The translations under genes and the position numbers were made by a program. A model generated the notes under the pieces. It worked only from the letters and a program-made list of their open reading frames with translations. It was not told the DNA's origin and did no database searches. A DNA stretch of 64,000 nt from Timema cristinae (taxonomy: Eukaryota > Arthropoda > Insecta > Phasmatodea > Timematidae): assembly GCA_039000515.1 (NCBI GenBank), contig JBCFYV010000100.1, positions 55,923,433 to 55,987,432 of the forward strand, given 5' to 3'. This document shows positions 31,776-42,189 of this stretch, piece by piece; the first letter of the stretch is position 1; every line of letters starts with the position of its first letter.

Positions 31776-32195
31776 ACATATTAATTGATTAATTTGTTTA
31801 TCAACAAAGTGTTGCTTTGAAACAATTATTTTACTTTGAAATGTAAGCTTATCTTAATAAATAAATTAATAATTTAAAGAACAGAGTGACTGTCAATCTG
31901 AGAGTGATGGGATGTATAAAAAAAAACACTTCATCAGTCATCCGTCCTTTTTTTTTTTTTTTAGTTTCTGTCTAAAACAAATGACGCGGATATGACTTGA
32001 GGTTTCTCCAAAATAGATGATTACGGAACGGTAAGCAAAAAACAAAGAAGATTCATTTTATGGAGTAGTTCTTTTTTATTATTATTATTTGAGTTGGTAA
32101 TATTTGAACGTTTTCTTGATTTGAGGAGACATAAGCCCGTCTATGTGGCAACGCCGCTATTTTGTTTAGTGTTTATCCAGGCACAGGAAGTGCTC

Positions 32196-32203
<8 letters not shown>
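31776..32203. other. Unassigned AT-rich sequence
   Basis: Nothing recognised apart from a T run near 31950 and a short ATT run near 32080. Confidence 0.35.

Positions 32204-32277
<74 letters not shown>
32204..32277. repeat. (TA)n microsatellite after a short (GT)n
   Basis: About 36 TA units follow GTGTGTGTG. Two plus ORFs reading (IY)n across it are artefacts. Confidence 0.98.
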
Positions 32278-32279
<2 letters not shown>

Positions 32280-32327
32280 TGTTTAATATTTTCTTGGTTT
32301 GCCTCTTCATGAGTCATTTTTTAGCCA

Positions 32328-32625
32328 AGAAAGCTTTCAACAAGAAGAGGTTACTACTGACCACCAAGTTGAGTTTGGAACTGAGGAATAAACTGATGAA
32401 ATGCTACATTTGGAGCAGAAACTTGGACTTTCAGGAAGATGGAAAATAAATACTCGGAGAGCTTTGAAATGAGTAGTTGGAGAAGACTTGAGAAGATCAG
32501 GTGGACAGACAGACAGGGTGACAAATGAACAAGTTCCAAGAATACTGAGGGAGAAGAGAACCATTCTGGATGTGATTCTTCGGTACATCTTCAGGAGGAA
32601 CTGTCTCCTGCACGACGTCATAGAA
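32328..32625 (+). pseudogene. LINE reverse-transcriptase C-terminal relic (3), left part
   Basis: In shifting frames the plus strand reads AKKAFNKKRLLLTTKLSLEL, then RNKLMKCYIWS, WRRLEKIRWTDRQ, EKRTILDVILRYIF and RRNCLLHDVIE. This is the region just after the catalytic palm of non-LTR retrotransposon reverse transcriptases, including the GHILRRN zone. The relic is cut at ATAGAA (32620-32625) by the hAT-type element. It resumes at 37283, duplicating ATAGAA, with GKIEEKRNLGRRRIQILEDL. Confidence 0.85.
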
Positions 32626-32917
32626 CATGGTGTCTACTCAACTTGACCAATGAAATTCCCGGCTTTTTCCCTGATTTTCCCTGATCATTTTATAAAATTC
32701 CCGACTAAAAAAATTATGTCGCACCCTTCTAACCCCTCTCGCCCCCCTTTCCAGGTTATGATTTTTGTATGATCAATAATAAGTTTTAAACTTTGAAATA
32801 AAGATGCTGTTTTTTATTTCTATTAACATAGTCTACTAGGAATTAGAAAATTAAAACATATATTACACAACTAAAAAAAAACCATTTTGGATCACAATGA
32901 ATTTTACTTGGAATATA

Positions 32918-33120
32918 ATTTATCTGATTACCAAACCCTTCCTTCACCTCTGACAAGACATCTTGTGAATGTGAGGAATGCCAGGTCTCCACCGTGGTTC
33001 GGATTCCACGTTAAACTGTAGGTCCTTCATTTCATCTCACAATCACCCTACCATTACACATTAGCGTAAGTGCGTATAACCCGAACGGGTAGTAAGACGC
33101 GGTGCTAATAATAATAATAA
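32918..33120 (+). mobile_element. SINE family B, copy 5, 5'-truncated, inside the hAT element
   Basis: The copy begins mid-body at TTTATCTGATTACCAAACCC, lacks the tRNA head, and ends with the shared tail and (ATA)n. TACTTGGAATATA is duplicated exactly on both sides (32905-32917 and 33121-33133). 5' truncation with a 13-bp duplication is the signature of target-primed reverse transcription. Confidence 0.95.
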
Positions 33121-33133
33121 TACTTGGAATATA

Positions 33134-33451
33134 GCAAATAAAACCCATACTCATTCCTAAATAAGTAGGCTAATATTAATAGTATATCAAACAAATATTT
33201 AGAAAAATATAACATACTATATTTACGAAGTTAATGATAACTTATTAATTGCTTCCAAAATATAATTATTATGTTTATGAATGGTAACAGATTATGAACA
33301 CAAGTTTGATACATTACAATACATACGATACAATGCACCTAAAGTCAGAAATAAATTACATCTAAAACATCCTATGTACTGTAAATAAATAAATACGAGC
33401 CTATACAATTATATCAGGATGAGATAGATGTTCAATAAAATTAATAAATAT
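33134..33451. other. Non-coding 3' flank of the transposase within the hAT element
   Basis: AT-rich DNA between the SINE B and the end of the transposase relic. No ORF or further motif is recognised. Confidence 0.5.
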
Positions 33452-35774
33452 TTAATTTTTCTTCAGTGTTTTTATTTTTTCATCGATTGCTGCTACGGCC
33501 TTTTGTGATTCTAAGAGCAACCTCTGCTTTTTTGCTTCAAGTTCTTTTGCCAGGAAGCTTGCCTTTCTCTTCTCCGCCTTAGCCTTGTCTTCTGCGGTTT
33601 GTTTTAATCGCTGGTTCTCTAGGGCTTGTTTCCATCGCATATTTGCACTGCGCATAGAGAGGAGCAAGTCTCTAGGGACAACAAAATTATCAATACCTCC
33701 AGCATCCATCACCGCATCGTAAACAATGCGCTGAGCCACAATAGAATCTTCTTTCAGGTGCTCTACAATCACCTCTCCATTTATAGAGAAACCTCTCTCA
33801 AGAGTGACGAGAGGGGAAGAAGCATACGTACAACTTTCATTAAGTTCTTGGTTCGTTGGTTACTAAGCAGAGACATCCAAAGATCATCTAGTCTGGTTTC
33901 TCTCAAGTATGCTTTTAGTGTGAATTTCACTTTTTCCTGGCTGACAAGCTCCTTGTACTCCCTATCAGCATTTTGGGCCACAGATGCGGGAATCAAGTTT
34001 GATGTTACTAGGATGTCCATAGCTGAGGTCATCTGCTGCACTGCTTCATCCTGGTTAAATCCAATCTTGTAAGGGTTCAAGAAGGTTAATTCCTCTATCA
34101 GGGGAAACTTCAAGGGTGACCTTTCAAGTAGCTTGTCCACTACATTCTTCAGGCCATTTCTACAGTCCTGCCGGAAGAGAAGAACATCAAGGTCTTTGAC
34201 GCCATGACATTTTCTTAAAGCTGAGCGTGTCGCATAGCCAATATCAATGTCTCGAGCTCCTTTCAGATTTTCTTCCTTCTTCAAATATATTTTTTGAAGG
34301 AGTGTACTGCCAAGGAAATCATCTTTCACAACTCTCCCCATACATGTTTTTAGGATATTCAGCAGATTGCCAAGGAGGAAAGGAGACATTGGAGAGTCTG
34401 ACTGAAATTCCTTCAGGAATGGCTCCAAGTCTTCTGCCAAAGACAGGAAGAAAGCTAGTTTTGGTCGGAGGAGCTTGTTTTTAAGGGAACCAGATATTAC
34501 TTTGAAACTGGCAGAGGATGCAGTTGCTTTCATGGTCGTGTGTGTAGAAATGTAATCAACAAACTTTTTCAAATTGTCGAGTGTTTCCAGGGCCCTTTTG
34601 GCTACATCAACATTTTCCAGCCACCTTACATTACAGAACTTCATTGGGAATGTTTAAGAACCTGTCACAGTAATATAGGTCCCTCGACGACTGGGACTGT
34701 CCTCTAATAAGTAGTAACATGCTCTGAAAAAAAGCCAACAAGGTCCAAGAGGTTGTTTTAATGCCAGTTTTGAAGGCAACATTAACTACATGCAGACCAC
34801 AACTGCCAATGTCAAACATTTGTGGACCGTAAGGATCTTCTGCTATCTCCATTTTTAGCATATGGAGCAGTTTTATGTTTACGTTTGGACCGTCCATCGA
34901 TAATTGGATGATTTTGTGAACATCAAAGCCGCTGAGTCCCTCCTTTAGTGCACTGAGGAGGTCAACCGCCGTTGTTTTGTTCAAAAACATAGATGTGTAG
35001 AAACGAGAACAGACTTAGTTTTTGGACTCATCTCAGTAACGAACAACAATGTCCATCTGTGTTTTTGTGTCAAACTTATTCAGGGTTTCATCAAAGCCAA
35101 CTACAAAAAACTCACACTTCTTAACTGCTGAAACAGTTTGTTTTTAAAATAAGGAGCAAGTCCATATACAATGCTGTAAGATATCTTATCCTTGCCTAGT
35201 CTCATATCGGTGGCTGTTGAACTATCACGAAACATTCGTTTGAAGAGTCGGACACTGCTTTCAGCATTTCTCAGAGAATTGTGATATACCGTAGTTTGAA
35301 TACAACAAAGAGTTTCACATTCAGTTACATTAGCATTTAATTTCCACCACTTGTCTTGTTTGGAGGTCTCAACAGTAGGCCTAGTGGAATTTGTGTTTGA
35401 AGGGACAACATTTGAGATTTAGAAGGGATTGGAATGTCTGCTGGAACTAAAGCCGAAGAACAAGATGGGTTCAGTAAGTCTGCTGATGCTGAAATCAAAG
35501 AATGTGATGAACCAGCAGATAAACTACTAGCACATGTGCTGGTGGTTGGTGGACGAGAGAAATAAGTGCTCAGAGGCACATATTTTTTTACATTAGCTTC
35601 ATTTGTCTTATGCCTTTGTGATTTGGAATGGCTTGTTGCTGCAGACCTACCCATAGACTCGTATAAAATATTATATTTATTGCACAAAGTGCAAATTGCA
35701 TAGCCTTTCTTCGGTCCATCCTGTAACCATGGAAAATCCTCCTTCCAACTTTCTTGAAATTGTATTTTTGACAT
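33452..35774 (-). pseudogene. Broken hAT-superfamily transposase
   Basis: On the minus strand, an N-terminal BED-like zinc finger follows a likely start at 35774 (MSKIQFQESW). In the 158-codon frame ending at 35337 its ligands are C41, C44, H62 and H68. Further on come the RNase-H-fold motifs: GFDE near 35095 (first acid), SMDGPN near 34895 (second acid), CGLHVVN near 34800 (the hAT C-x2-H) and FCNVRWLEN near 34630. Helical insertion-domain sequence follows, then ERGFSIN near 33790 (C-terminal dimerisation region) and a basic, coiled-coil-like tail to 33452. Breaks seen: a frameshift near 35345, another near 35115, stops at 35033-35035, 35015-35017 and 34654-34656, a frameshift at about 34660-34685 and another at about 33800-33830. 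In life such an enzyme binds its element's ends and moves it by cut and paste. This copy cannot make a full protein. The family resembles BED-finger hAT proteins domesticated in animals, but exact assignment needs a search. Confidence 0.9.
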
Positions 35775-37190
35775 GATGGTTCTCCAAATTTTTATCTGAA
35801 AAAAAATATGCATAAGCTAAATATGCCTAGTAAAATCTGTAACAATATTTAATTATGTGTAATTAACCTTTTGTGCTACATAGTAAACCACCATTACACC
35901 TTTTTTTTAAATAGCTGTAAAAAAATCCGAGATTATTTTATACTCTTGAAATAGTTGAGATACAATTGTTAATTTTGATTTTTCCTGTTTTTCCAAGGAA
36001 ATAGGCTTTTTAGTGAAAATATTCTTCTTTTTGTTTAAATAAATTTAGTTTGTCTAAAAGCTACCTACTAGATTTTATATTTTTCTGTTGGGCTTTATAG
36101 CGCTCTTGTTTTGAATAAAGTATATTAATTTGGTGCAATAATGAAACTTTGTTTTTTTCCAATCGTAAAATAGTTTTTAGAAGACTATTCTAATAAAAGA
36201 GAGTAGGGGGAAAGGAAAGATTCTAAGTTTAAATTAAAAACTCACCTTTTAATTTATGATAATGGATGAATTTCAAAGTTTGTATTTTGAAAATGTTTTA
36301 GCGTCAAAATTTTGTTTGCGCCTTCAAACATTAACGAAAATATAATATTTTATTTATTTTTACGAAAAGGTATGTTTTTTAAGTAAATAATATTATACTT
36401 TTAGGTTAAAACAAAACTCTTACCTTCAGTTCGTGTGTATTTTCAAAACTATTTAATTTTCAATCTTCTGTCTCGTAAATAAACTACGATAACGTATTAA
36501 CCGTGCACGATAACAGTAAAACAAGATATTCAGGTTGTTTTAAACAATATATATACTAAAGTAAGAATAATATATAACAAATATATTTACACTATAAACA
36601 GATTTATGAAAATGAAGTAGCAGACTAATAATTTGCAACCACGTGTTAAAGCTGACAAAAAGAAACAAAGGCAATCCGATTTTGACTGAAGACGATTGAC
36701 TACCTTCCCACCCCCCGCCTAGATCCAAATAATGGACTCATCCAACTATAGCTATCTCAGTCTGACTTTGTAGCTAGAAACGTCACTTACTTAATGCAAT
36801 AATAGTTTGTAAAGTTTCGATAAGGACAAATTGCGCTATTTATTTATTTCTTCCTCACTGTGATGGTTGTCAGGCATTTGAACATTTAACCACCGGCATG
36901 ACATGTGTTCTTTAAAATAAATAACACCGGATTTGGTTGGGCCAACGAGTTAGATCGTCTGTAGCCCGCTATTTCTCCCTTCCCCGCTTTCTTCTACACA
37001 TATGCGCCTGACATAACTGCAAGATGTACATCACGATAGATAACTGGCGCGGAATATTTAAAATAAGTTCGCGCTCTCGGATATTTTTAATCTGATAGGG
37101 TTAAGTTTTGATCTGCTTGGATTTTTAGATTATTATGTTTCATATTTTGAGTAAAAACAACATTTTCCCGGATTTCTTTCTTAATTTTCT
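35775..37190. other. 5' non-coding part of the hAT element
   Basis: AT-rich DNA upstream of the transposase with no other ORF of note. A promoter or 5' exon could lie here but cannot be shown. Confidence 0.5.
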
Positions 37191-37282
37191 AAATTCCCGG
37201 CTGATTCCCGTTTTTTCCCGACCATTTCAAATTCCCGGCTAATTCCCGTTTTCCCGGATTTTCCCGGATGGTAGACACCCTG
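37191..37282 (-). repeat. hAT subterminal direct-repeat cluster
   Basis: AAATTCCCGGCTGATTCCCG, TTTTTTCCCGACC, AAATTCCCGGCTAATTCCCG and TTTTCCCGGATTTTCCCGGA lie just inside the right terminus. They are probable transposase-binding repeats, as in other hAT elements. Confidence 0.75.
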
Positions 37283-37445
37283 ATAGAAGGAAAGATTGAG
37301 GAAAAGAGGAACTTAGGAAGGAGGAGGATTCAAATATTGGAGGACTTGAAGGAAATAAGAAAATTATGAGAGGTGAAGGAGGAGACAGAGGACAGGTGCT
37401 TTGGTGGTCTAGGTTCACTGACCTAAGGAATAGACCTGTCGTAAG
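37283..37445 (+). pseudogene. LINE reverse-transcriptase C-terminal relic (3), right part
   Basis: Continues the relic broken by the hAT insertion: GKIEEKRNLGRRRIQILEDL, then KEIRKL, a stop, then EVKEETEDRC and FGGLGSLT before further stops. This matches the end of the LINE ORF2 in the relic at 17363-17795. Confidence 0.82.
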
Positions 37446-37670
37446 ACAAACACTTAATAATAATGGTAATAATATTGAATAATATAAATAGAGCCCTTTT
37501 CGAAGTAAAAAAAACTACTGTTGATTAGAACCAAAATTTTTTTTTCCCTCGGGAATGCCCCTCAATTTGAATTTGAATAGAATCCATTAAACCGTTTCGG
37601 CGTGCAGCCCAAATACAAAAGAACAGAGAGAATTCATATAACTTTAATTTTGGTTTAGGAACACAAAAAC
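37446..37670. other. Unassigned sequence
   Basis: Nothing recognisable. Confidence 0.3.
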
Positions 37671-37776
37671 CGGCTTCGGGGGCCGAACGGTCTAAGGCGT
37701 CACTCTGGTGTTAGACTGGCATGACGATGACTGGGAGAACGGGAGGTTCAAATCCCGGTTGGGTCTACAGATTATG
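37671..37776 (+). mobile_element. SINE family A head only, copy 14
   Basis: GGGGGCCGAACGGTCTAAGG (A box region), CACTCTGGTGTTAGACTGGC and box B GGTTCAAATCCC are present. The body and tail are missing, so this is a 3'-truncated or recombined copy. Confidence 0.7.
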
Positions 37777-38183
37777 ACGCGGCAATAAAGGGACACAAGA
37801 CTCTTCATAATATCAAGGTTGAAAATGTTTATTATTACGATACATTCTCGGTATGAGAAGTACTAAAACACAATAAACTTACCGGTAGTGTAAATTCAAC
37901 ACTCTGAGGGAACGGTATTTTTGAAAGTAAGAAGTAGTCTATTTTCAAAAATCAGATGTTCCAAGGGAGGTTATGAGGTAAATTACTATTTGAGCATTAA
38001 TATTCATGTTGGGTAACTAGGTTAAGTCAGTATGTGTGTCGTCTACATGAGGTGAAAGGGAAGAGAGAGGAGAAGGAAATAAAATGATGAAACCAGAGAA
38101 GAAAATATAATGAAAACCGGTTGTGTCCACCTCGCGGAACTTGTGGTCGTGACCATCAGCTTCTGTCGCACCCATTGCAGGTC
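37777..38183. other. Unassigned sequence
   Basis: No gene or repeat family is recognised before the 35-bp array. Confidence 0.35.
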
Positions 38184-39126
38184 CTGGGGCACCTGGTTTC
38201 TTGATGATAGGTAAGGGCTTGAAGGTCCTGGTTTGTTGTTGATCTGCAAGGACATGGAGGCCCTGGTTTCTAAATGATCGGCAAGGGCTTGGAGACCCTG
38301 GTTTCTTAATGATCGGCAAGGGCTTGAAGGCCCTGGTTTCTTAATGATCGGCAAGGGCTTGAAGGCCCTGGTTTCTTAATGATCGGCAAGGGCTTGGAGA
38401 CCCTGGTTTCTTAATGATCGGCAAGGGCTTGAAGGCCCTGGTTTCTTAATGATCGGCAAGGGCTTGAAGGCCCTGGTTTCTTAATGATCGGCAAGGGCTT
38501 GGAGACCCTGGTTTCTTAATGATCAATAAGGGCTTGAAGGCCCTGGTTTCTTGCTGATCGGTAAGGGCTTGAAGGCCCTGGTTTCTTAATGATCGGCAAG
38601 GGCTTGAAGGCCCTGGTTTCTTAATGATCGGCAAGGGCTTGGAGACCCTGGTTTCTTAATGATCGGCAAGGGCTTGAAGGCCCTGGTTTCTTAATGATCG
38701 GCAAGGGCTTGAAGGCCCTGGTTTCTTAATGATCGGCAAGGGCTTGGAGACCCTGGTTTCTTAATGATCAATAAGGGCTTGAAGGCCCTGGTTTCTTAAT
38801 GATCGGTAAGGGCTTGAAGGCCCTGGTTTCTTAATGATCGGCAAGGGCTTGGAGACCCTGGTTTCTTAATGATCGGCAAGGGCTTGGAGACCCTGGTTTC
38901 TTAATGATCGGCAAGGGCTTGAAGGCCCTGGTTTCTTAATGATCGGCAAGGGCTTGAAGGCCCTGGTTTCTTAATGATCGGCAAGGGCTTGGAGACCCTG
39001 GTTTCTTAATGATCAATAAGGGCTTGAAGGCCCTGGTTTCTTGCTGATCGGTAAGGGCTTGAAGGCCCTGGTTTATTTCTGATCAATAAGGGCTTGAAGG
39101 CCCTGGTTTATTTCTGATCGGCAAGG
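38184..39126. repeat. 35-bp tandem array (about 27 copies)
   Basis: The unit GGCAAGGGCTTGAAGGCCCT followed by GGTTTCTTAATGATC repeats. Variants (CTTGGAGACCCT, GATCAATAAG) recur in a regular order, which suggests multi-unit duplication. 35 is not divisible by 3, and minus-strand ORFs of 60-103 codons are artefacts. Confidence 0.96.
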
Positions 39127-39985
39127 ACCATCCTTAACACCCTCTTTTTTTAAGTGTAAAAAAGAAGGACGATTACAAATATAGAAGGATCCTAGTTCCA
39201 TCCTCGATGTCAAAGTAGATGACCCATTCACTCAACTTTTATTTAAATCTCACGTCGACTCCCACACTATAGGAAAAAAGGGGGCAAGCAAGTTTTCTCC
39301 CCCCTCCCCCTCCGTGGTCCCCGGGCGGGACCGGTGACAAGAGAGGACACCAATGATGCGTGGACCATCCCACGCTCTCGGGCCACTTGTTGGCGAATGT
39401 TTCCTCCCCTCGAAGCGCCGCGCCGGTTAGCATTTCACAAGGTCAGTGAGTGCTGTTTAATACTGGCTTCCCTGCTACCCGCGCGGCTATCGAATTACAG
39501 CATCCAAACCTTTGCGCCACACACTTGTTTTATATGACGTCGGTTGTCGCGGTTCTGGAGACGAAAATTGCCGTAAAGGACTTTCTATGGTTGCGGATTC
39601 TAGGTAATAGGCCGACGCTGTAGTAGATAAAACTAGACATAAAAATGGTCCATTCACGCCACCTTGGTTGAGTCGTAAGGAGGCCGACCTAAAGTATTGG
39701 TGACTCAGGTCAGATATCAAGCAATGACTCGTTTTACGCATTTACATTCTAATAAAGGCCGTGAACGGATGGGGCGACCTTTTGTATCACTCTTACCTGG
39801 CTTGGTTATCGCGTTATGTTAAGTATTTCCAATAGTTATTACGTATTCCCAGTTACTGTTTTGAGATATGTTGTCTGAGAACTGATTTGAAGTGTATTCT
39901 TTAGATATTGTCCTCTAAATCTGTCTTGCAATTCCTCCACTAGTTACAATACAGTTTACATGAAATATGTACGGAGCAAGGCTCT
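39127..39985. other. Unassigned, partly GC-rich sequence
   Basis: About 39290-39440 is GC-rich with C runs and could be a small CpG-rich patch. The minus ORF 39487-39741 and plus ORF 39334-39537 show no known domain. Confidence 0.35.
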
Positions 39986-39989
39986 TTAC

Positions 39990-40265
39990 GGATATGAAAT
40001 AAGGACCTTTGGTGCAATTTAAAGGAAATATTGGAAGTGTTTGAAACGTAGTAATACAGAAGAATGTTGAAAATAACATGGATGGAGTTGGAGTCAGTTA
40101 CAGAAGTGTTAAGAAAATCAAATGAAGAAAGGAAACTTTGGAAAGATAAAAAAAAGAGTTAACATGGTAGGACAGATAATGAGACATGATAGTTTGACGG
40201 AGATAATTATTGAAGGAGGTGTGGAAAGGAGGAATTCAAGCGAGAGATCAAGACTGGAGTACATG
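39990..40265 (+). pseudogene. LINE reverse-transcriptase C-terminal relic (4), second family
   Basis: The plus strand reads, with frameshifts, KITWMELESVTEVLRKSNEE, then KKRVNMVGQIMRHDSLTEII and IEGGVERRNSSERSRLEYMT. The VGQIMRHDSL segment is the GHImR motif region of non-LTR reverse transcriptases. Its sequence differs from relics 1-3, so it is a different LINE family. Confidence 0.8.
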
Positions 40266-40269
40266 ACTC

Positions 40270-40440
40270 AAATATAATAACATTGCCGTCTGGGCTACAA
40301 CAATCTTTGCTCGGTTTGTGGAAATATCAGTCAGTACTAGATGTACCTTTGTCCAGAGGACGTCCGAATGTACTGATAGTACATCCTTTACTTGGAGGCT
40401 CTCTACATGTCCCGATGATAGGAGGTGATGGTGATAGTGA
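40270..40440 (-). mobile_element. SINE family D fragment, reverse orientation
   Basis: GTCTGGGCTAC, TAGATGTACCTTTGTCCAG, ATGTACTGATAGTACATCC and GAGGCTCTCTACATGTCCCG match the reverse complement of the body at 17900-18090. Confidence 0.65.
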
Positions 40441-40482
40441 GTGTGAAGGTGTGTAACCAGTGGAAACGCTTAAACCTAACTT

Positions 40483-40617
40483 AATCCTAACTAACCAACT
40501 CCTGGTGACCTATGGGGTCTTTCGGGAATAATAACCAAGGTACCAGCCGGTAATCGAACCCGGGACCCCAAGGCACATATCCAGGTGCACTGACCACTAC
40601 ACCACGGGGTCGGTTAC
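40483..40617 (-). mobile_element. tRNA-derived SINE head (another family)
   Basis: The reverse complement gives GACCCCGTGGTGTAGTGGTC (A box TGGTGTAGTGG) and GGGTCCCGGGTTCGATTACC (box B GGTTCGATTACC) about 35 bp apart. Then come GGTACCTTGGTTATTATTCC and GACCCCATAGGTCACC. The acceptor stem does not pair, so it is not a functional tRNA gene. Confidence 0.6.
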
Positions 40618-40725
40618 ACGAATCAAATAGCGGACGATGTTGGCAGAAGAAGGTAAGAAAAACAACACTTTTTGTCCAGGATGGATAAAAGTGGAGAAAG
40701 AGATGCGGCAAACCATTCGCAATGG

Positions 40726-41284
40726 TGATGAACTAATGATGAACTAATGGTGATGAACTAATGGTGATGAGCTAATGATGATGAACTAATGATGAACTAA
40801 TGGTGATGAGCTAATGATGATGAGCTAATGATGATGAACTAATGGTGATGAACTAATGGTGATGAGATAATGATAATGAACTAATGGTGATGAACTAATG
40901 GTGATGAGCTAATGGTGATGAACTAATGGTGATGAACTAATGATGAACTAATGGTGATGAACTAATGGTGATGAGCTAATGATAATGAACTAATGGTGAT
41001 GAGCTAATGATGATGAACTAATGATGATGAACTAATGATGAACTAATGGTGATGAGCTAATGATGATGAACTAATGATGAGCTAATGGTGATGAGCTAAT
41101 GGTGATGAACTAATGCTGATGAACTAATGATAATGAACTAATGGTGATGAGCTAATGATGAGAACTAATGAGATGAATAATGGTGATGAGCTAATGGTGA
41201 TGAGCTAATGGTGATGAACAATGAGATGAACTAATGGGATGAGCTAATGATGAACTAAAAGGTGATGAGCTAATGATGATGACT
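40726..41284. repeat. 14/11-bp tandem array
   Basis: Units GGTGATGAACTAAT (14 bp) and shorter GATGAACTAAT (11 bp) alternate irregularly with GAGCTAAT variants for about 560 bp. Confidence 0.95.
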
Positions 41285-41367
41285 CTGTGAGGGCGACGAC
41301 AAATATATTATCATTGTGTGTGTGTGTTGAAAGGTCATGTGTCGTGTTCATGTGCTGTACAACATGC

Positions 41368-41909
41368 TAGGGATGTAGAAAAAAGTATCGATACTTTAGT
41401 AATATCGATATTTTCTTTCAATACTAGTATTTTTTTTAGTCGATACTTTTTTTCTGATGCTTTTACTGATATTAGTACTCCTACTCCAGTATCGAAAGAA
41501 ACAACCTTTTTGTCATTTTCAATCATGTTTGGATAAATGATTACTAGCGTGGACTGTGGAGGAAGAATAAATGACACATTTCTCAATTCTCACTCATTTT
41601 CTGTAAACTCCAGCATTCAATATATTTAAACACGTCATAATCATAGTTTCTTTCATCTTTATTTATCAACAAGCTGATACCTGACCAGGTGACCAGTCTG
41701 CTACCCCTTCCTTTATCAATGAGCACAGTCATCACAAACTAAACAAAATAAGCTTTTGTAGAGCTCAATAAACTCAGTTAACTAAAAGATGCCCAATCAG
41801 ACGAAACAGAAAGTTATGTGGTTTCGTACGATAATTACTGTTATCGAATTTTTCTTTCTATACTTTAATGAGTACAGTATCGATACTTATCTTTAATACC
41901 ACATTCCTA
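41368..41909. mobile_element. TIR element with ATCGAT-rich ends (hAT-like MITE candidate)
   Basis: The left end TAGGGATGTAG followed by AAAGTATCGATACT and the right end AGTATCGATACTT...CATTCCTA are inverted repeats. TATCGATA-type blocks recur just inside. No transposase is seen. Flanking 8-bp duplications are not convincing. Confidence 0.6.
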
Positions 41910-41965
41910 CGTTTGCATGTGTTCATTAGAACTTATGTAGCGAATCTGGAAAGTATAGGAGTCTA

Positions 41966-42189
41966 CAGTAGTCCGTGGCTTCTTTGTTCTGATGACAGTC
42001 ACGCTGACTTCTGACAATCAACATTTAGGTATATACCTAATGTTGACTGTCAGAAGTGATAGCTGATAAACACATGTTTTTGAAGATCATTTGGTATTGG
42101 TTTAGGGATACGTAATTTTGTCTGGTAACTTTTCAAAAGCTGTCCGCTGTGAGCTTTCAGTCAACACCAAAGAAGCCATGGGGCTACTG
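41966..42189 (-). mobile_element. 224-bp TA-flanked MITE, copy 2
   Basis: The reverse complement begins CAGTAGCCCCATGGCTTCTT and matches the copy at 3904-4127 along its whole length, including TTACCAGACAAAATTACGTA, CTTCAAAAACATGTGTTTA and the TAGGTATATACCTA hairpin. TA flanks both ends (41964-41965 and 42190-42191). It is also exactly 224 bp. Confidence 0.92.

Larger units (their letters stand above)
32626..37282 (-). mobile_element. hAT-type DNA transposon (degenerate), 4657 bp
   Basis: The ends are CATGGTGTCTACT at the left and GGTAGACACCCTG at the right, that is an inverted CAGGGTGTCTACC. Subterminal TTCCCGG/TTCCCTG motifs occur in direct orientation at both ends (for example AAATTCCCGGCTTTTTCCC and AAATTCCCGGCTAATTCCC). 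The flanking LINE relic repeats ATAGAA on both sides. A broken transposase lies inside on the minus strand, and a 5'-truncated SINE B inserted later. hAT elements normally make 8-bp duplications, so the strict 6 bp (or 7/8 with TC/TG ATAGAA) is a little unusual. Confidence 0.85.

Noticed and set aside
31455..31779. Minus ORFs rich in CISLCLYLP, looking like a membrane protein
   Set aside because: The hydrophobic composition results from reading a purine-rich repeat on its pyrimidine strand.
32094..32449. Plus ORFs with a long (IY)n run
   Set aside because: The run is the (TA)n microsatellite. The C-terminal part of one frame is the LINE relic, not a gene.
33626..34484. Plus-strand ORFs of 148 and 85 codons over the transposase region
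   Set aside because: They are antisense shadows of the minus-strand transposase, whose motifs are clear.
38017..38634. Minus ORFs reading PIIKKPG and CRSLRNQG repeats
   Set aside because: They are the 35-bp array in translation. Overlapping ORFs in different frames give the same periodic peptide.
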